Below, one piece after another: positions 20,005 to 27,477 of a stretch of DNA of 29,682 nucleotides. The notes beneath the pieces were generated by a model. The model saw only the letters and a list, made by a program, of their open reading frames with translations. It was not told where the DNA came from and searched no databases. The position numbers were made by a program, and so were the translations under genes. Position 1 is the first letter of the stretch; the number at the start of each line of letters is the position of its first letter. This stretch comes from Anaerolineae bacterium (GTDB taxonomy: Bacteria; Chloroflexota; Anaerolineae; JAFGEY01): NCBI GenBank assembly GCA_016929205.1, contig JAFGJF010000150.1, positions 1-29,682 of the forward strand. Direction: 5' to 3'.

Positions 20005-21027
20005 CTATGTAATGGTAAAGAGTAAAAACGCAATCAACAGCATCATGCCAATGTTGGCAAAGGCCAAAGTCATCCACACCCAGCCAGGCCACTCTTCTGT
20101 TTTAGGTTTCCGCACAAGCTGAGCTTGATTGTCTAGACCAAACGACGACACAACGTACGCACCATTCGAGGGAGAAAGCCGGGGCAATGTAACCTGTACC
20201 AATTCTTGGCGAAAAGCATCTACGGTGGAATAACGATCTTGCGGTTGTTTTGCCAGTGCTCTCAACAGCACCTGGTTGATCTTGTCCGGTATATCAGGAA
20301 TAGGAGTGGGGACACCATCCCGCACAAGAGCCACGTTGTCAGCTCGTGCGCCGGGTGTGTTTTTAAGATCAAAATCCAGGTAATGATGCCCGGTCAGCAT
20401 ATGGTAAAGTAATGTACCGAGAGCATACAAATCCACCCGGGGATCGTCCCGAACACCCTCCAATTGTTCCGGCGCCATATAGAGTACAGTCCCGATTGCC
20501 AAATCGCGCTCCGTGTGCCAGGGGCGGTGCACAAGCGCATCCGAAATATGCGCAATACCTAGATCAATGAGCTTTGGTTGGCCTTGATCGTCAAACAGAA
20601 TGTTGCCAGGTTGAAGATCGCAGTGAGTGATCCCTTTTTGATGCAAATAGGTGACGGCATCGCACAACGCAGAGATAATCATCACCGCATCACCTAACTC
20701 AAACTTTCGGCCTCGTCTTAACTCATCAGACAACGTACCGCCACTCAAGTACTCTAGAACCAGATAATGATGACCTTGTTCTTTGAACATCGCTTCTGCC
20801 CTGATGACGTTGGGATGATCGAGGCGTTGCAGCGTCCGTCCTTCACGAACAAAACGACGCAAAGCATCTGCGTCGCTGACAAGCGCGGGAATGAGCTCTT
20901 TAAGTACGATCTGTCGCCCGGTCAACTGATCGAGAGCCAGGTAGAGAAAACCAAACCCCCCACGGGCCAATAGTCTTTGAATCTGATACCGATCTCTTTT
21001 GAGTTTGGTCCCTTTTGGTAGCGCCAT
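20005..21027 (-). CDS. Membrane-anchored Ser/Thr protein kinase with non-canonical catalytic loop
   Basis: A 340-residue Hanks-type kinase. ATG 21027 follows AAGAGAGAT; a TTG at 21042 is a weaker alternative. The kinase domain (about 14-275) has the glycine loop LLARGGFGFLYLA, Lys43 in IVLKEL, a probable helix-C Glu62, the catalytic loop HCDLQPGN (135-142), DLG (155-157) instead of DFG, and APEQLEG. The catalytic Asp137 and Asn142 remain, but the usual Arg after His is Cys, and the Lys two after Asp is Gln. A single TM helix near 315-335 is followed by only a few residues, so there is no sensor domain outside the cell. It heads an operon with the FHA and tubulin-like genes; its substrate is probably one of them, an inference from position. 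Confidence 0.9.
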   Translation of the reverse strand: MALPKGTKLKRDRYQIQRLLARGGFGFLYLALDQLTGRQIVLKELIPALVSDADALRRFVREGRTLQRLDHPNVIRAEAMFKEQGHHYLVLEYLSGGTLSDELRRGRKFELGDAVMIISALCDAVTYLHQKGITHCDLQPGNILFDDQGQPKLIDLGIAHISDALVHRPWHTERDLAIGTVLYMAPEQLEGVRDDPRVDLYALGTLLYHMLTGHHYLDFDLKNTPGARADNVALVRDGVPTPIPDIPDKINQVLLRALAKQPQDRYSTVDAFRQELVQVTLPRLSPSNGAYVVSSFGLDNQAQLVRKPKTEEWPGWVWMTLAFANIGMMLLIAFLLFTIT

Positions 21028-21139
21028 TATCTCTCTTTTCAATCAAAACTAAACTATATTCATTAGCATTTTATCATATGCGTCGAGCACGACGAGTTAC
21101 ATCTCGGTTACAGTCCCATAACACGCCCGTAAGGATGAT

Positions 21140-21203
21140 TTGGTACATTTTTCGTTGTTGTGCTATACTTTTAGGGTTGCATTTGTTTGCTAATGGTTAG
21201 CAA
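21140..21203 (+). promoter_or_regulatory. Promoter candidate and hairpin/operator in the divergent gap 21028-21255
   Basis: TTGGTA (21140-21145), 18 nt, TATACT (21164-21169) preceded by TGC gives an extended -10 pattern for the Trm112-like gene. Just after the expected start, TTGCTAA (21187-21193) and TTAGCAA (21197-21203) form an inverted repeat with a 3-nt centre, either an operator or a leader hairpin. The minus-strand operon must also be driven from this gap; AT-rich TATAGT- and TAAAAT-like boxes exist there, but I cannot choose between them. Confidence 0.4.
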
Positions 21204-21255
21204 TTGTGAGGGCACCTGCTCAAATCAGCCTAGATTTCTAGAAAGCAAATAATCA

Positions 21256-21480
21256 GTGTCTTGGGAATCATTGCTCGATGTATTGCGTTGTCCAGCATGC
21301 GTCGAAGAAAACGGAATCGATCGGGGACAATTGGACATTGCCGCCGGAAAGTGGTTTGTATGCAGGGATTGTGATCGCAAGTACCCTGTTCGCAACCAGG
21401 TCCCGGTTATGTTGATTCAAGAAGGCGATAGGTACCGGAACACGCCACTGGAACAACTCGAGAACCAAGATGGAAGATAA
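21256..21480 (+). CDS. Trm112-like zinc protein (UPF0434/YcaR family)
   Basis: A 74-residue protein starting at GTG 21256. Two zinc-binding pairs are visible, Cys12-x2-Cys15 (RCPAC) and Cys36-x2-Cys39 (CRDC), followed by the family tail RKYPVRNQVPVMLIQEG. Trm112 proteins activate methyltransferases in eukaryotes and archaea; the bacterial YcaR group has the same fold but no settled role. No strong Shine-Dalgarno precedes the GTG. Its stop overlaps the acetyltransferase start at 21470, so the two are made together. Confidence 0.85.
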   Translation: MSWESLLDVLRCPACVEENGIDRGQLDIAAGKWFVCRDCDRKYPVRNQVPVMLIQEGDRYRNTPLEQLENQDGR

Positions 21481-22105
21481 AGGCGTCAGTCTTGACGGGC
21501 CCCGTGTGCTCATTCGCTCTCTGCAACGCCAGGATCTCGACATCATGGAAACCTGGCCACCATCCCAAGATCCGCTCTATAGACTCTTTGACTGGCCGAT
21601 CTGCTCGCCTGAGCAGAATGATGCCTGGTTTTCGCGTCTTGTACGCGACAAAAATCGGGTTTATTATGCCGTCGAGAATGAAAAGGGCGATCTCATTGGC
21701 CGGCTATCGCTTCGTGAGATCTATGCACACCGCTCGGCACGATTGGGAATTGGCTTTGGCCCTCCGTTCGTGGGGCAAGGTTATGGGACTGAAGCACTAC
21801 AAATCTTTTTGCGGTACTATTTTTTAACGCTGAAATTTAGACAAATGGTGCTCGACGTCGCAGCAGTCAATACACGGGCGATTCGCTGTTACCTCAGATG
21901 CGGGTTTGAAAAAATAGACGCAAATTACAGAGGGCTGGGTAGCGACGAGGATGTTTCCTTTCTGGACACGGCCAAATACAAACACCTGGCACGCTTTTTC
22001 AAGATCGCAGGGTATTCGAAACGAATGCTCTTTTATGACATGGTACTGGAACGGCGAAAATGGCTGCAACACTCAGGGACGGGTATGTCTCACCCACAAA
22101 AATAG
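21470..22105 (+). CDS. GNAT-family N-acetyltransferase (RimJ/RimL type)
   Basis: A 211-residue protein, ATG 21470 inside the last codons of the Trm112-like gene. The start VLIRSLQRQDLDIMETW is typical of the RimJ/RimL-like Acetyltransf_3 group. The acetyl-CoA pyrophosphate loop is GPPFVGQGYGTEAL (motif Q-x-x-G-x-G/A, residues about 101-114), and VNTRAIRCYLRCGFEK is the family's C-terminal signature. These enzymes acetylate N-termini of ribosomal proteins, antibiotics or small amines; the substrate is unknown. The C-terminal 50 residues extend past the usual domain. The gene converges with the minus-strand gene ending at 22115 with a 9-nt gap and no terminator in sight. Confidence 0.85.
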   Translation: MEDKGVSLDGPRVLIRSLQRQDLDIMETWPPSQDPLYRLFDWPICSPEQNDAWFSRLVRDKNRVYYAVENEKGDLIGRLSLREIYAHRSARLGIGFGPPFVGQGYGTEALQIFLRYYFLTLKFRQMVLDVAAVNTRAIRCYLRCGFEKIDANYRGLGSDEDVSFLDTAKYKHLARFFKIAGYSKRMLFYDMVLERRKWLQHSGTGMSHPQK

Positions 22106-22114
22106 GTATTTGGC

Positions 22115-22786
22115 TTATACGTGGAACGCTTGAGCAGCAGCATCAATCTGCATATCGCCGATAACACGCGACAGCATAGTCATATTGGCAAATGCCAAGT
22201 AGATCGTTTCTTCTCGACCAGCCTCTTCTGCATAAAAAGTCAATGCCAATCCAGGACGCATCTTGAGACCATCCGAAATCGTACCGGTCTCTATCCGCAA
22301 GAGATGTTGTGGCTTAAAGAACGCGTACCACCAACCTACTTGTTCTCGTCTTGACTGGGCAAACCACAAAAACCGCGTCCGTTCAATGCGCACCATCACA
22401 ATATGCTCGCGGGTACCGACAAACGAGTACTGGGCCTTCTCATGAAGCATATACCTGCTATTTCCACCTACAGCAAAACACCCAGATGCCCACCCCTGAA
22501 TTTGCTCGTTTACGGCCAGGGGTTTCTCAATGGGCTCGCTTGGGGAAAACAAAGCCGGCACAAACAACAGATACCTCTTTTTTTCTGCTATTCCGACGCC
22601 AACGAAAAGAAAAATGCCGCCCAATGCTACAGGTATAGCACACCACCACGATATGCGCCGCAAGAACGCCAGCACTGGCGGAAGAACAACCAGGATCCAT
22701 ATCACATTCTTGAGCGATATCTGTCCTAGATAATGATGAACCAGCTTGTAGCTCAGCTTGTAAAAGAGACCAACGATTTTCACCAT
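22115..22786 (-). CDS. Unknown membrane protein, two TM helices plus soluble domain
   Basis: A 223-residue protein that I do not recognise. Two hydrophobic helices lie near residues 26-42 and 46-66, followed by about 150 cytoplasmic or external residues with alternating strands (YMLHEKAQYSFVGTREHIVMVRIE, LLRIETGTISDGLKMRPGLALTFYAEEAGREETIYLAF). The strand-rich domain recalls PH-like membrane-associated domains, but that is only an impression. It lies 52 nt downstream of the RlmD gene on the same strand, with no terminator between, and may be co-transcribed. The start (ATG 22786) has no clear ribosome site. Confidence 0.65.
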   Translation of the reverse strand: MVKIVGLFYKLSYKLVHHYLGQISLKNVIWILVVLPPVLAFLRRISWWCAIPVALGGIFLFVGVGIAEKKRYLLFVPALFSPSEPIEKPLAVNEQIQGWASGCFAVGGNSRYMLHEKAQYSFVGTREHIVMVRIERTRFLWFAQSRREQVGWWYAFFKPQHLLRIETGTISDGLKMRPGLALTFYAEEAGREETIYLAFANMTMLSRVIGDMQIDAAAQAFHV

Positions 22787-22838
22787 AACATAGCATTCTC
22801 AAGATCGTCGCGAGCGCCCCTTCTCACACGCGATGAGC

Positions 22839-24095
22839 TCATTTGCGCCACAAAGAGACGGTTTCAATATGAAATGTCTGTGGAAACATGTCCACAGGCT
22901 GCACTTGGATCAATTCATAGCCGTTCTTGCACAACTGTACGGCATCTCGGGCCAGGGTGGTCGGATCACACGAAACATAAACAATATGGCTGGGGGCCAG
23001 GCGTATCATTTGATTCAGTGCTTCTGGTTTGCATCCTTTACGAGGAGGATCCAAAATCATCTTGGTGATGCGCTCGTCCAGTTCGGGCAATATTTCTTCC
23101 GCACTCGCTTGAATAAAGGTCAGGTTTTCGTTTGAGTCCGGGTCAGGACCGGTATACATGTTTGCGTTGACGATCGCATCCTGCACTGCGCTGGGATTCT
23201 CTTCGATCCCGATGATCCGTCCGACTTGATCTTGCATCGTCAAGCTCAGTGCACCAACACCACAATAAACATCCAATAGTGTGTCTTGACCTTCAGGCTC
23301 GATAAATTGCTCGATCACATCCAACATCACTTCAGCCTGTTCGGTATTGACCTGGAAAAAACTCTGTGCCGATACACGAAATGTTTTACCCCTCAACATT
23401 TCGTGGTATGAACCATGCCCGACCAAGATCACGTCTGCTCCACTACTGGGCCAAAATACGCACGAAATGGGAAAATCGACCTCCAGTTCTGGTGCGCTGT
23501 CGTCTTTGGTCTCAAAAATGCACATCCTCTCGCCGGTTCGGATACCAGCTCGCAGAGAGAGTCGCTTCAACTCAGGCCAATCGAGATCCAATGCTTCGTG
23601 CAATTCGTCGAGCAATGGATGCAGCAGTAAGCACTGATCAATGGGAACCACATCGTGGCTGCGAATGGACTGGAAGCCGAGCCTTCCAGACTCGTTGACA
23701 GAGAATTGGGCATGGTTTCGCCAAAACCACGGCTCAGCCATTCCAATTGTCGGTGCAACCTCTGGGTCCTCAATATGGCCCAGCCGTTGCAGCTGCTCGA
23801 TCACCACCAACCGCTTGTAATCTAGTTGGGCCTCATAATCAATATGTTGAAAATGACACCCTCCGCACCGGCCATAATACGGACAAGGCGGCTCGATACG
23901 ATGAGGTGATGGTTGCAGCACACTCACCAATTCGGCCAGAGACCACCGCTTATGCGCTTGAACGATGCGCGCGCGTACAGTTTCGCCTGGTATTGCACCG
24001 GGCACAAAAATAATCTGGCCTTCATGGCGACCTAACGCTTGCCCGCCGTTTGCCATCGTACTTGTTTGTAATTCAATGATACTTGATTTACTCAT
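22839..24095 (-). CDS. rlmD: 23S rRNA (uracil-C5)-methyltransferase, RlmD/RumA type
   Basis: A 418-residue SAM-dependent enzyme. An N-terminal TRAM domain (about 1-60; GEGIIF-like GRHEGQIIFVPGAIPGE) binds RNA. The [4Fe-4S] cysteines are Cys71, Cys77, Cys80 (CPYYGRCGGC) and Cys155 (DQCLLLHP). The methyltransferase domain has DVYCGVGALSL (275-285) for SAM, DPPRKG (349-354), and the nucleophile Cys376 in YVSCDPTTLARD. It makes m5U in 23S rRNA; whether it methylates U747, U1939 or both, as RlmCD does in Gram-positives, cannot be told from sequence. No convincing Shine-Dalgarno precedes ATG 24095 (only an AT-rich stretch). Confidence 0.92.
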   Translation of the reverse strand: MSKSSIIELQTSTMANGGQALGRHEGQIIFVPGAIPGETVRARIVQAHKRWSLAELVSVLQPSPHRIEPPCPYYGRCGGCHFQHIDYEAQLDYKRLVVIEQLQRLGHIEDPEVAPTIGMAEPWFWRNHAQFSVNESGRLGFQSIRSHDVVPIDQCLLLHPLLDELHEALDLDWPELKRLSLRAGIRTGERMCIFETKDDSAPELEVDFPISCVFWPSSGADVILVGHGSYHEMLRGKTFRVSAQSFFQVNTEQAEVMLDVIEQFIEPEGQDTLLDVYCGVGALSLTMQDQVGRIIGIEENPSAVQDAIVNANMYTGPDPDSNENLTFIQASAEEILPELDERITKMILDPPRKGCKPEALNQMIRLAPSHIVYVSCDPTTLARDAVQLCKNGYELIQVQPVDMFPQTFHIETVSLWRK

Positions 24096-24122
24096 TTTAT
24101 ATTGGTAAGAATGATTTAGACA

Positions 24123-24142
24123 AAAATTTACGGATTATTTAC
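24123..24142. repeat. 20-bp element, inverted copy of 14120-14139
   Basis: AAAATTTACGGATTATTTAC is the exact reverse complement of the element at 14120. Here it sits 10 bp upstream of the pilin -35 box and 27 bp before the rlmD start, in the divergent gap. Its two TTTAC boxes are 11 bp apart, one helical turn, the spacing typical of OmpR/PhoB-type activators. Confidence 0.6.
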
Positions 24143-24152
24143 AAAAAACCCC

Positions 24153-24181
24153 TTGAAAAAATAATCAATCTGGAGTATAAT
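24153..24181 (+). promoter_or_regulatory. Promoter of the pilin gene
   Basis: TTGAAA (24153-24158), 17 nt, TATAAT (24176-24181): near-consensus. A small inverted repeat TCACTA-GA-TAGTGA follows at 24184-24197, over the expected start. GATAGTGATT recurs after the pilin gene and in its duplicated tail (24431 and 24661 regions). Confidence 0.8.
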
Positions 24182-24252
24182 GATCACTAGATAGTGATTG
24201 AGGGTTTCGAACAAACTTGATCAAATTTATATCCAGAAAGGGGTGAAAAGAC

Positions 24253-24399
24253 ATGTTGTTCCTTCCACGTGAAGAAGGTCAGGGCTTGGTAGAGTACGCG
24301 TTGATTTTGGTGCTCGTCGCCATCGTCGTTATCGCCATCTTGCTTCTCTTGGGGCCCATCATCGGCAACGTCTTCTCCAACATCGTCGGTGCCATCTAG
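24253..24399 (+). CDS. Flp-type (Flp/Fap) pilin
   Basis: A 48-residue precursor, too short for many gene finders. ATG 24253 with AGAAAGGGG about 10 nt upstream. The processing site is clear: Gly9 followed by QGLVEY fits the Flp rule G/XXXXEY (Glu14, Tyr15), then a hydrophobic helix ALILVLVAIVVIAILLLLG and a short tail IIGNVFSNIVGAI. After cleavage by a prepilin peptidase the 39-residue helix would assemble into tad-type pili used for adhesion. No tad assembly gene lies in the window, which is common for unlinked pilin genes. It has its own promoter and terminator and a duplicated tail downstream. Confidence 0.92.
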   Translation: MLFLPREEGQGLVEYALILVLVAIVVIAILLLLGPIIGNVFSNIVGAI

Positions 24400-24482
24400 T
24401 CCCAAACCATTCATTTATTCATTCTAAAGCGATAGTGATTCATTTTATTCGAAAAGCCCCGTACGGGGCTTTTCCCCTTTTT
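24376..24482 (+). repeat. Pilin 3'-end repeat, copy 1
   Basis: From the last eight codons of the pilin gene through its terminator. It is repeated at 24611-24711 with a few substitutions and one 4-base deletion in a TCATT-type stretch, by eye more than 90% identical. Confidence 0.92.
24452..24479 (+). terminator. Intrinsic terminator of the pilin gene
   Basis: AAAAGCCCC pairs with GGGGCTTTT around the loop GTAC (24452-24473); the right arm ends in TTTT followed by CCCCTTTTT. Confidence 0.88.
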
Positions 24483-24610
24483 GGCACTGAGCCGCGTTTT
24501 CTGGACAACAACCTGTTGGCGTTAACGTACAAGATGCTCAAATGCCAAGGGCGCATTGTAGCATAAATGGTGGAAAAAGCAAGCCTTTTATTCAACGCGC
24601 TCTTGACATT

Positions 24611-24711
24611 TCCAACATCGTCGGTGCCATCTAGTCCCGAACCATTCATTCATTCTAAAGCGATAGTGATTCATTTTATTCCAAAGCCCCATCAGGGGCT
24701 TTTCCCTTTTT
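24611..24711 (+). repeat. Pilin 3'-end repeat, copy 2 (pseudogene tail + terminator)
   Basis: A second copy of the last eight pilin codons (SNIVGAI and stop), the 3' untranslated stretch and the terminator (AAAGCCCC/GGGGCTTT, loop ATCA, 24683-24702). There is no pilin start or body upstream: the match begins abruptly at TCCAACATCG. The 128 bp between the copies (24483-24610) encode nothing I recognise. Some weaker similarity seems to continue past both terminators (CTGGACAACAAC versus CTGACAACGGAC). Confidence 0.9.
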
Positions 24712-24819
24712 GTGCGCACCCTTGCTCCTGACAACGGACTCTTGGACCCGGAACTATTCTCCCTTGACGAACGTCTAAAGTTCAGATCGTATGGTTTGAT
24801 ATACAAAGGAGGATGTGGG

Positions 24820-27222
24820 ATGAAAGGTCGTTTGCTCTTCATACTATGTGTTTCAAGTCTTTTTTTCAGCCTGCCGCGCCCGGCTGCCGCCGATGGGATC
24901 ATTATCATCGATCCCCCAATCGTCGATGACTGGCCACCTTATCTTGTCGTCAAGTACCATCGGGTCACTGTGACCATTGAAAATCAGGTCGTAACCACAC
25001 ACGTCGACCAGGTTTTTATCAATCCCAGCCCTCACCGGATAGAAGGCACCTATGTTTTTCCACTGCCAGAAGAAGCAACGATCAACGATTTCGGCATGTG
25101 GGTGGATGGGGAATTGCTAAAAGGCGAGATTTTGCCCGCCGACCGTGCACGCAGCATTTACGAAGACATTGTGCGCCGCCAACGCGATCCGGCACTCTTG
25201 GAATATATCGGTCGAAATACGTTTCGTGCCCGCATTTTTCCGATCGAGCCTCACGCAGAAAAACGCGTCGAAATCGAATATACCGAGATCTTGACGCTTG
25301 ACAATGGTATGGTGCATTACCGTTACCCGCTGGATACGGAGCGCTTTTCGCCACAGCCAATAGAGGATGTCTCAATCCACGTCCAAATCCATTCCAACGA
25401 GGCGATCAAGACCGTTTACTCATCCAGTCACGACATTGCCATTGATCGTCAAGACGACTATAACGTTGCCATAGGATATGAAGACATTGACGTATTGCCC
25501 GCTACGGATTTCCACCTTTACTATACCGTCACTGAGCAAGAGATTGGCTTGAACCTGCTTTCATACACGGATGGGTATCAGGATGGGTTTTTCTTGCTGT
25601 TATTAGCGCCGCAAGTACAGGTCGATGAGACAAAAGTCGTCGCCCGGGACGTGATCCTGGTGTTGGACAAATCGGGCAGCATGCGTGGCGAAAAACTGAA
25701 CCAGGCCAAAAAGGCACTCAAGTTCGTACTCGACAGCCTTAACCAAGAGGATCGGTTTAACGTGATCGAGTTCAGCACCGGTGTGCGGCAGTTCAGCGAG
25801 GGACCAATCGATGCAAGCGCGCGCGGTGCGGCGCAACGCTGGGTAGAAAACTTGGAGGCCGGAGGCGGCACAGACATCAATCGTGCGATGCTGGAAGCAC
25901 TTGCACAAGCAGACGGTGAAAGACCGACGATCATTATTTTCTTGACCGACGGCTTGCCAACAGAAGGTGTCATAGATGCTGCCCGGATCTTGTCCAACGT
26001 TGAAGAGGCAGCATCTGAGAATGCTCGCATTTTCACCTTCGGCGTCGGTGATGACGTGAATACACTATTGCTGGACCGTATGGCGCGCGACCACCGAGGC
26101 ACAAGCGCGTACGTCCGTCCGGGGCAGCAGATCGATGAAAAAGTATCTGCCTTTTACGCCAAGGTCAGCACGCCGTTGCTTTCAGATATCAGCCTGGACT
26201 TTGGCGGCATCCATACGTACGACACCTACCCATATCCCTTTCCCGATCTTTTTGCCGGGACACAAATCTTGATGGTTGGTCGGTACCGCCAGGGGGGGGA
26301 TACAACGGTAACGTTGCGTGGGACAGTCAACGAGCAGGAACAAATTATCACATTCGAAGACGTTCGGTTTTACCAGGAACAAGGCAATGACTTTGTTCCC
26401 CGCCTTTGGGCCACACGTAAGGTGGGATATTTGCTGAACCAGATTCGCTTGCACGGCGAATCACAGGAACTGGTTCAAGAGATCGTGGATTTGGCCGTGC
26501 GTTATGGCATCATGACGCCTTATACCTCGTTCTTGGTACAAGAGGATGTCGAGGTATTCAGCCCAGAGGGTCGCAGAGAGACCGCCGAACGCGAGTACTC
26601 GGTCATGGCCACGGCAATGCCAGCTCCACCGGCCGGCAAAGCGGCCGTAGACGACGCAGAAGCGCAGCGCGTGCTTGAAGAATCGAATGTATCTACCGGG
26701 GCAACGGAAAGAACCGTCAAAATCGTCGGCAACAAGACATTTTTGCTCCGAGGTGATCTCTGGGTCGACACAATCTTCGACAGCACAAAAATGACGCCGG
26801 CAAAAGTAGGGTTTGTGAGCGATGAATATTTTGCCTTGCTGCGCGCTCGGCCCGAATGGGGCGCCTTTTTTAGCATTGGCGAGCGGGTGCTGGTCGTACT
26901 AGACACCCAAGATGGCAAAGGACCTCAGGCATACGAGATCGTGCCCGAAGGAGAGGGCGAGTCCATCGCCCTGCCCGATCCCAAAGCGACCCCAACCGTG
27001 TATCCGACGCGCGTTGCGCAGGCACCGACGGCATCACCAGCACCATCCGCCACGCGCCTGGATCGACAGCCGACACTGACACCAGTGCCCTCTACCACAA
27101 AGTCCATAGACAATCTGGTGACAGCACCATCATCCAAAACAGGTCCGGCGATTTGTACCAGTGCCACAGCTTTTTTACTGATCTCTATTGTCGCCGCATT
27201 CATTTTTGCCCGGAGACAATAA
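24820..27222 (+). CDS. Secreted, membrane-anchored VIT-VWA domain protein
   Basis: An 800-residue exported protein. ATG 24820 follows AAAGGAGG at 24806-24813; an in-frame GTG at 24712 would lie in the terminator of the pilin repeat. A signal peptide (1-24, cut after PAAA) precedes a VIT domain (about 45-170; VTTHVDQVFINPSPHRIEGTYVFPLPEEA) and a VWA domain (about 277-455) with a complete MIDAS: Asp283-x-Ser285-x-Ser287, Thr351 in GGGTD and Asp377 in LTDG. After a beta-rich region (about 470-710) comes a Pro/Thr-rich linker (about 725-775) and a C-terminal TM helix with RRQ. This architecture matches inter-alpha-trypsin-inhibitor-like bacterial surface proteins, thought to bind metal-dependent ligands; the partner is unknown. 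It lies between a pilin and a secreted beta-helix protein. Confidence 0.9.
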   Translation: MKGRLLFILCVSSLFFSLPRPAAADGIIIIDPPIVDDWPPYLVVKYHRVTVTIENQVVTTHVDQVFINPSPHRIEGTYVFPLPEEATINDFGMWVDGELLKGEILPADRARSIYEDIVRRQRDPALLEYIGRNTFRARIFPIEPHAEKRVEIEYTEILTLDNGMVHYRYPLDTERFSPQPIEDVSIHVQIHSNEAIKTVYSSSHDIAIDRQDDYNVAIGYEDIDVLPATDFHLYYTVTEQEIGLNLLSYTDGYQDGFFLLLLAPQVQVDETKVVARDVILVLDKSGSMRGEKLNQAKKALKFVLDSLNQEDRFNVIEFSTGVRQFSEGPIDASARGAAQRWVENLEAGGGTDINRAMLEALAQADGERPTIIIFLTDGLPTEGVIDAARILSNVEEAASENARIFTFGVGDDVNTLLLDRMARDHRGTSAYVRPGQQIDEKVSAFYAKVSTPLLSDISLDFGGIHTYDTYPYPFPDLFAGTQILMVGRYRQGGDTTVTLRGTVNEQEQIITFEDVRFYQEQGNDFVPRLWATRKVGYLLNQIRLHGESQELVQEIVDLAVRYGIMTPYTSFLVQEDVEVFSPEGRRETAEREYSVMATAMPAPPAGKAAVDDAEAQRVLEESNVSTGATERTVKIVGNKTFLLRGDLWVDTIFDSTKMTPAKVGFVSDEYFALLRARPEWGAFFSIGERVLVVLDTQDGKGPQAYEIVPEGEGESIALPDPKATPTVYPTRVAQAPTASPAPSATRLDRQPTLTPVPSTTKSIDNLVTAPSSKTGPAICTSATAFLLISIVAAFIFARRQ

Positions 27223-27393
27223 AACGAGGACCACTCGACTTGTTTTATCGCTTGACGATGCTATTCTCGACACTGAATAGGGTGCTCCAAACACGTGCAG
27301 CGCCAAGTGCGTTGCACGTCGCATTTTTAAGGAACGATGAACTTTTGATGACAGAATTGTAACCAAGCTATTCGCCAAAGCCAGAACAGATTG

Positions 27394-27437
27394 TGATATA
27401 ATGCATAAAGGCACAAGAAAATCTTGCAAGCTTTATG
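27394..27437 (+). promoter_or_regulatory. Extended -10 promoter and leader inverted repeat of the beta-helix gene
   Basis: TGATATAAT (27394-27402) is an extended -10 with no obvious -35. Right after it CATAAAG (27404-27410) and CTTTATG (27431-27437) form an inverted repeat enclosing a smaller CAAG/CTTG pair. The repeat overlaps the expected transcription start, so it may be an operator rather than an RNA hairpin. The rest of the 255-bp gap after the VIT-VWA gene shows nothing else. Confidence 0.45.
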
Positions 27438-27477
27438 TCGAGTCGCCTCAATTCCGTTGAGTACAAGGAGTGTGGCT

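Noticed and set aside
27223..27477. Small ORFs in the gap after the VIT-VWA gene
   Set aside because: No ribosome sites or conserved features; the gap is better explained by the promoter and inverted repeat at 27394-27437.
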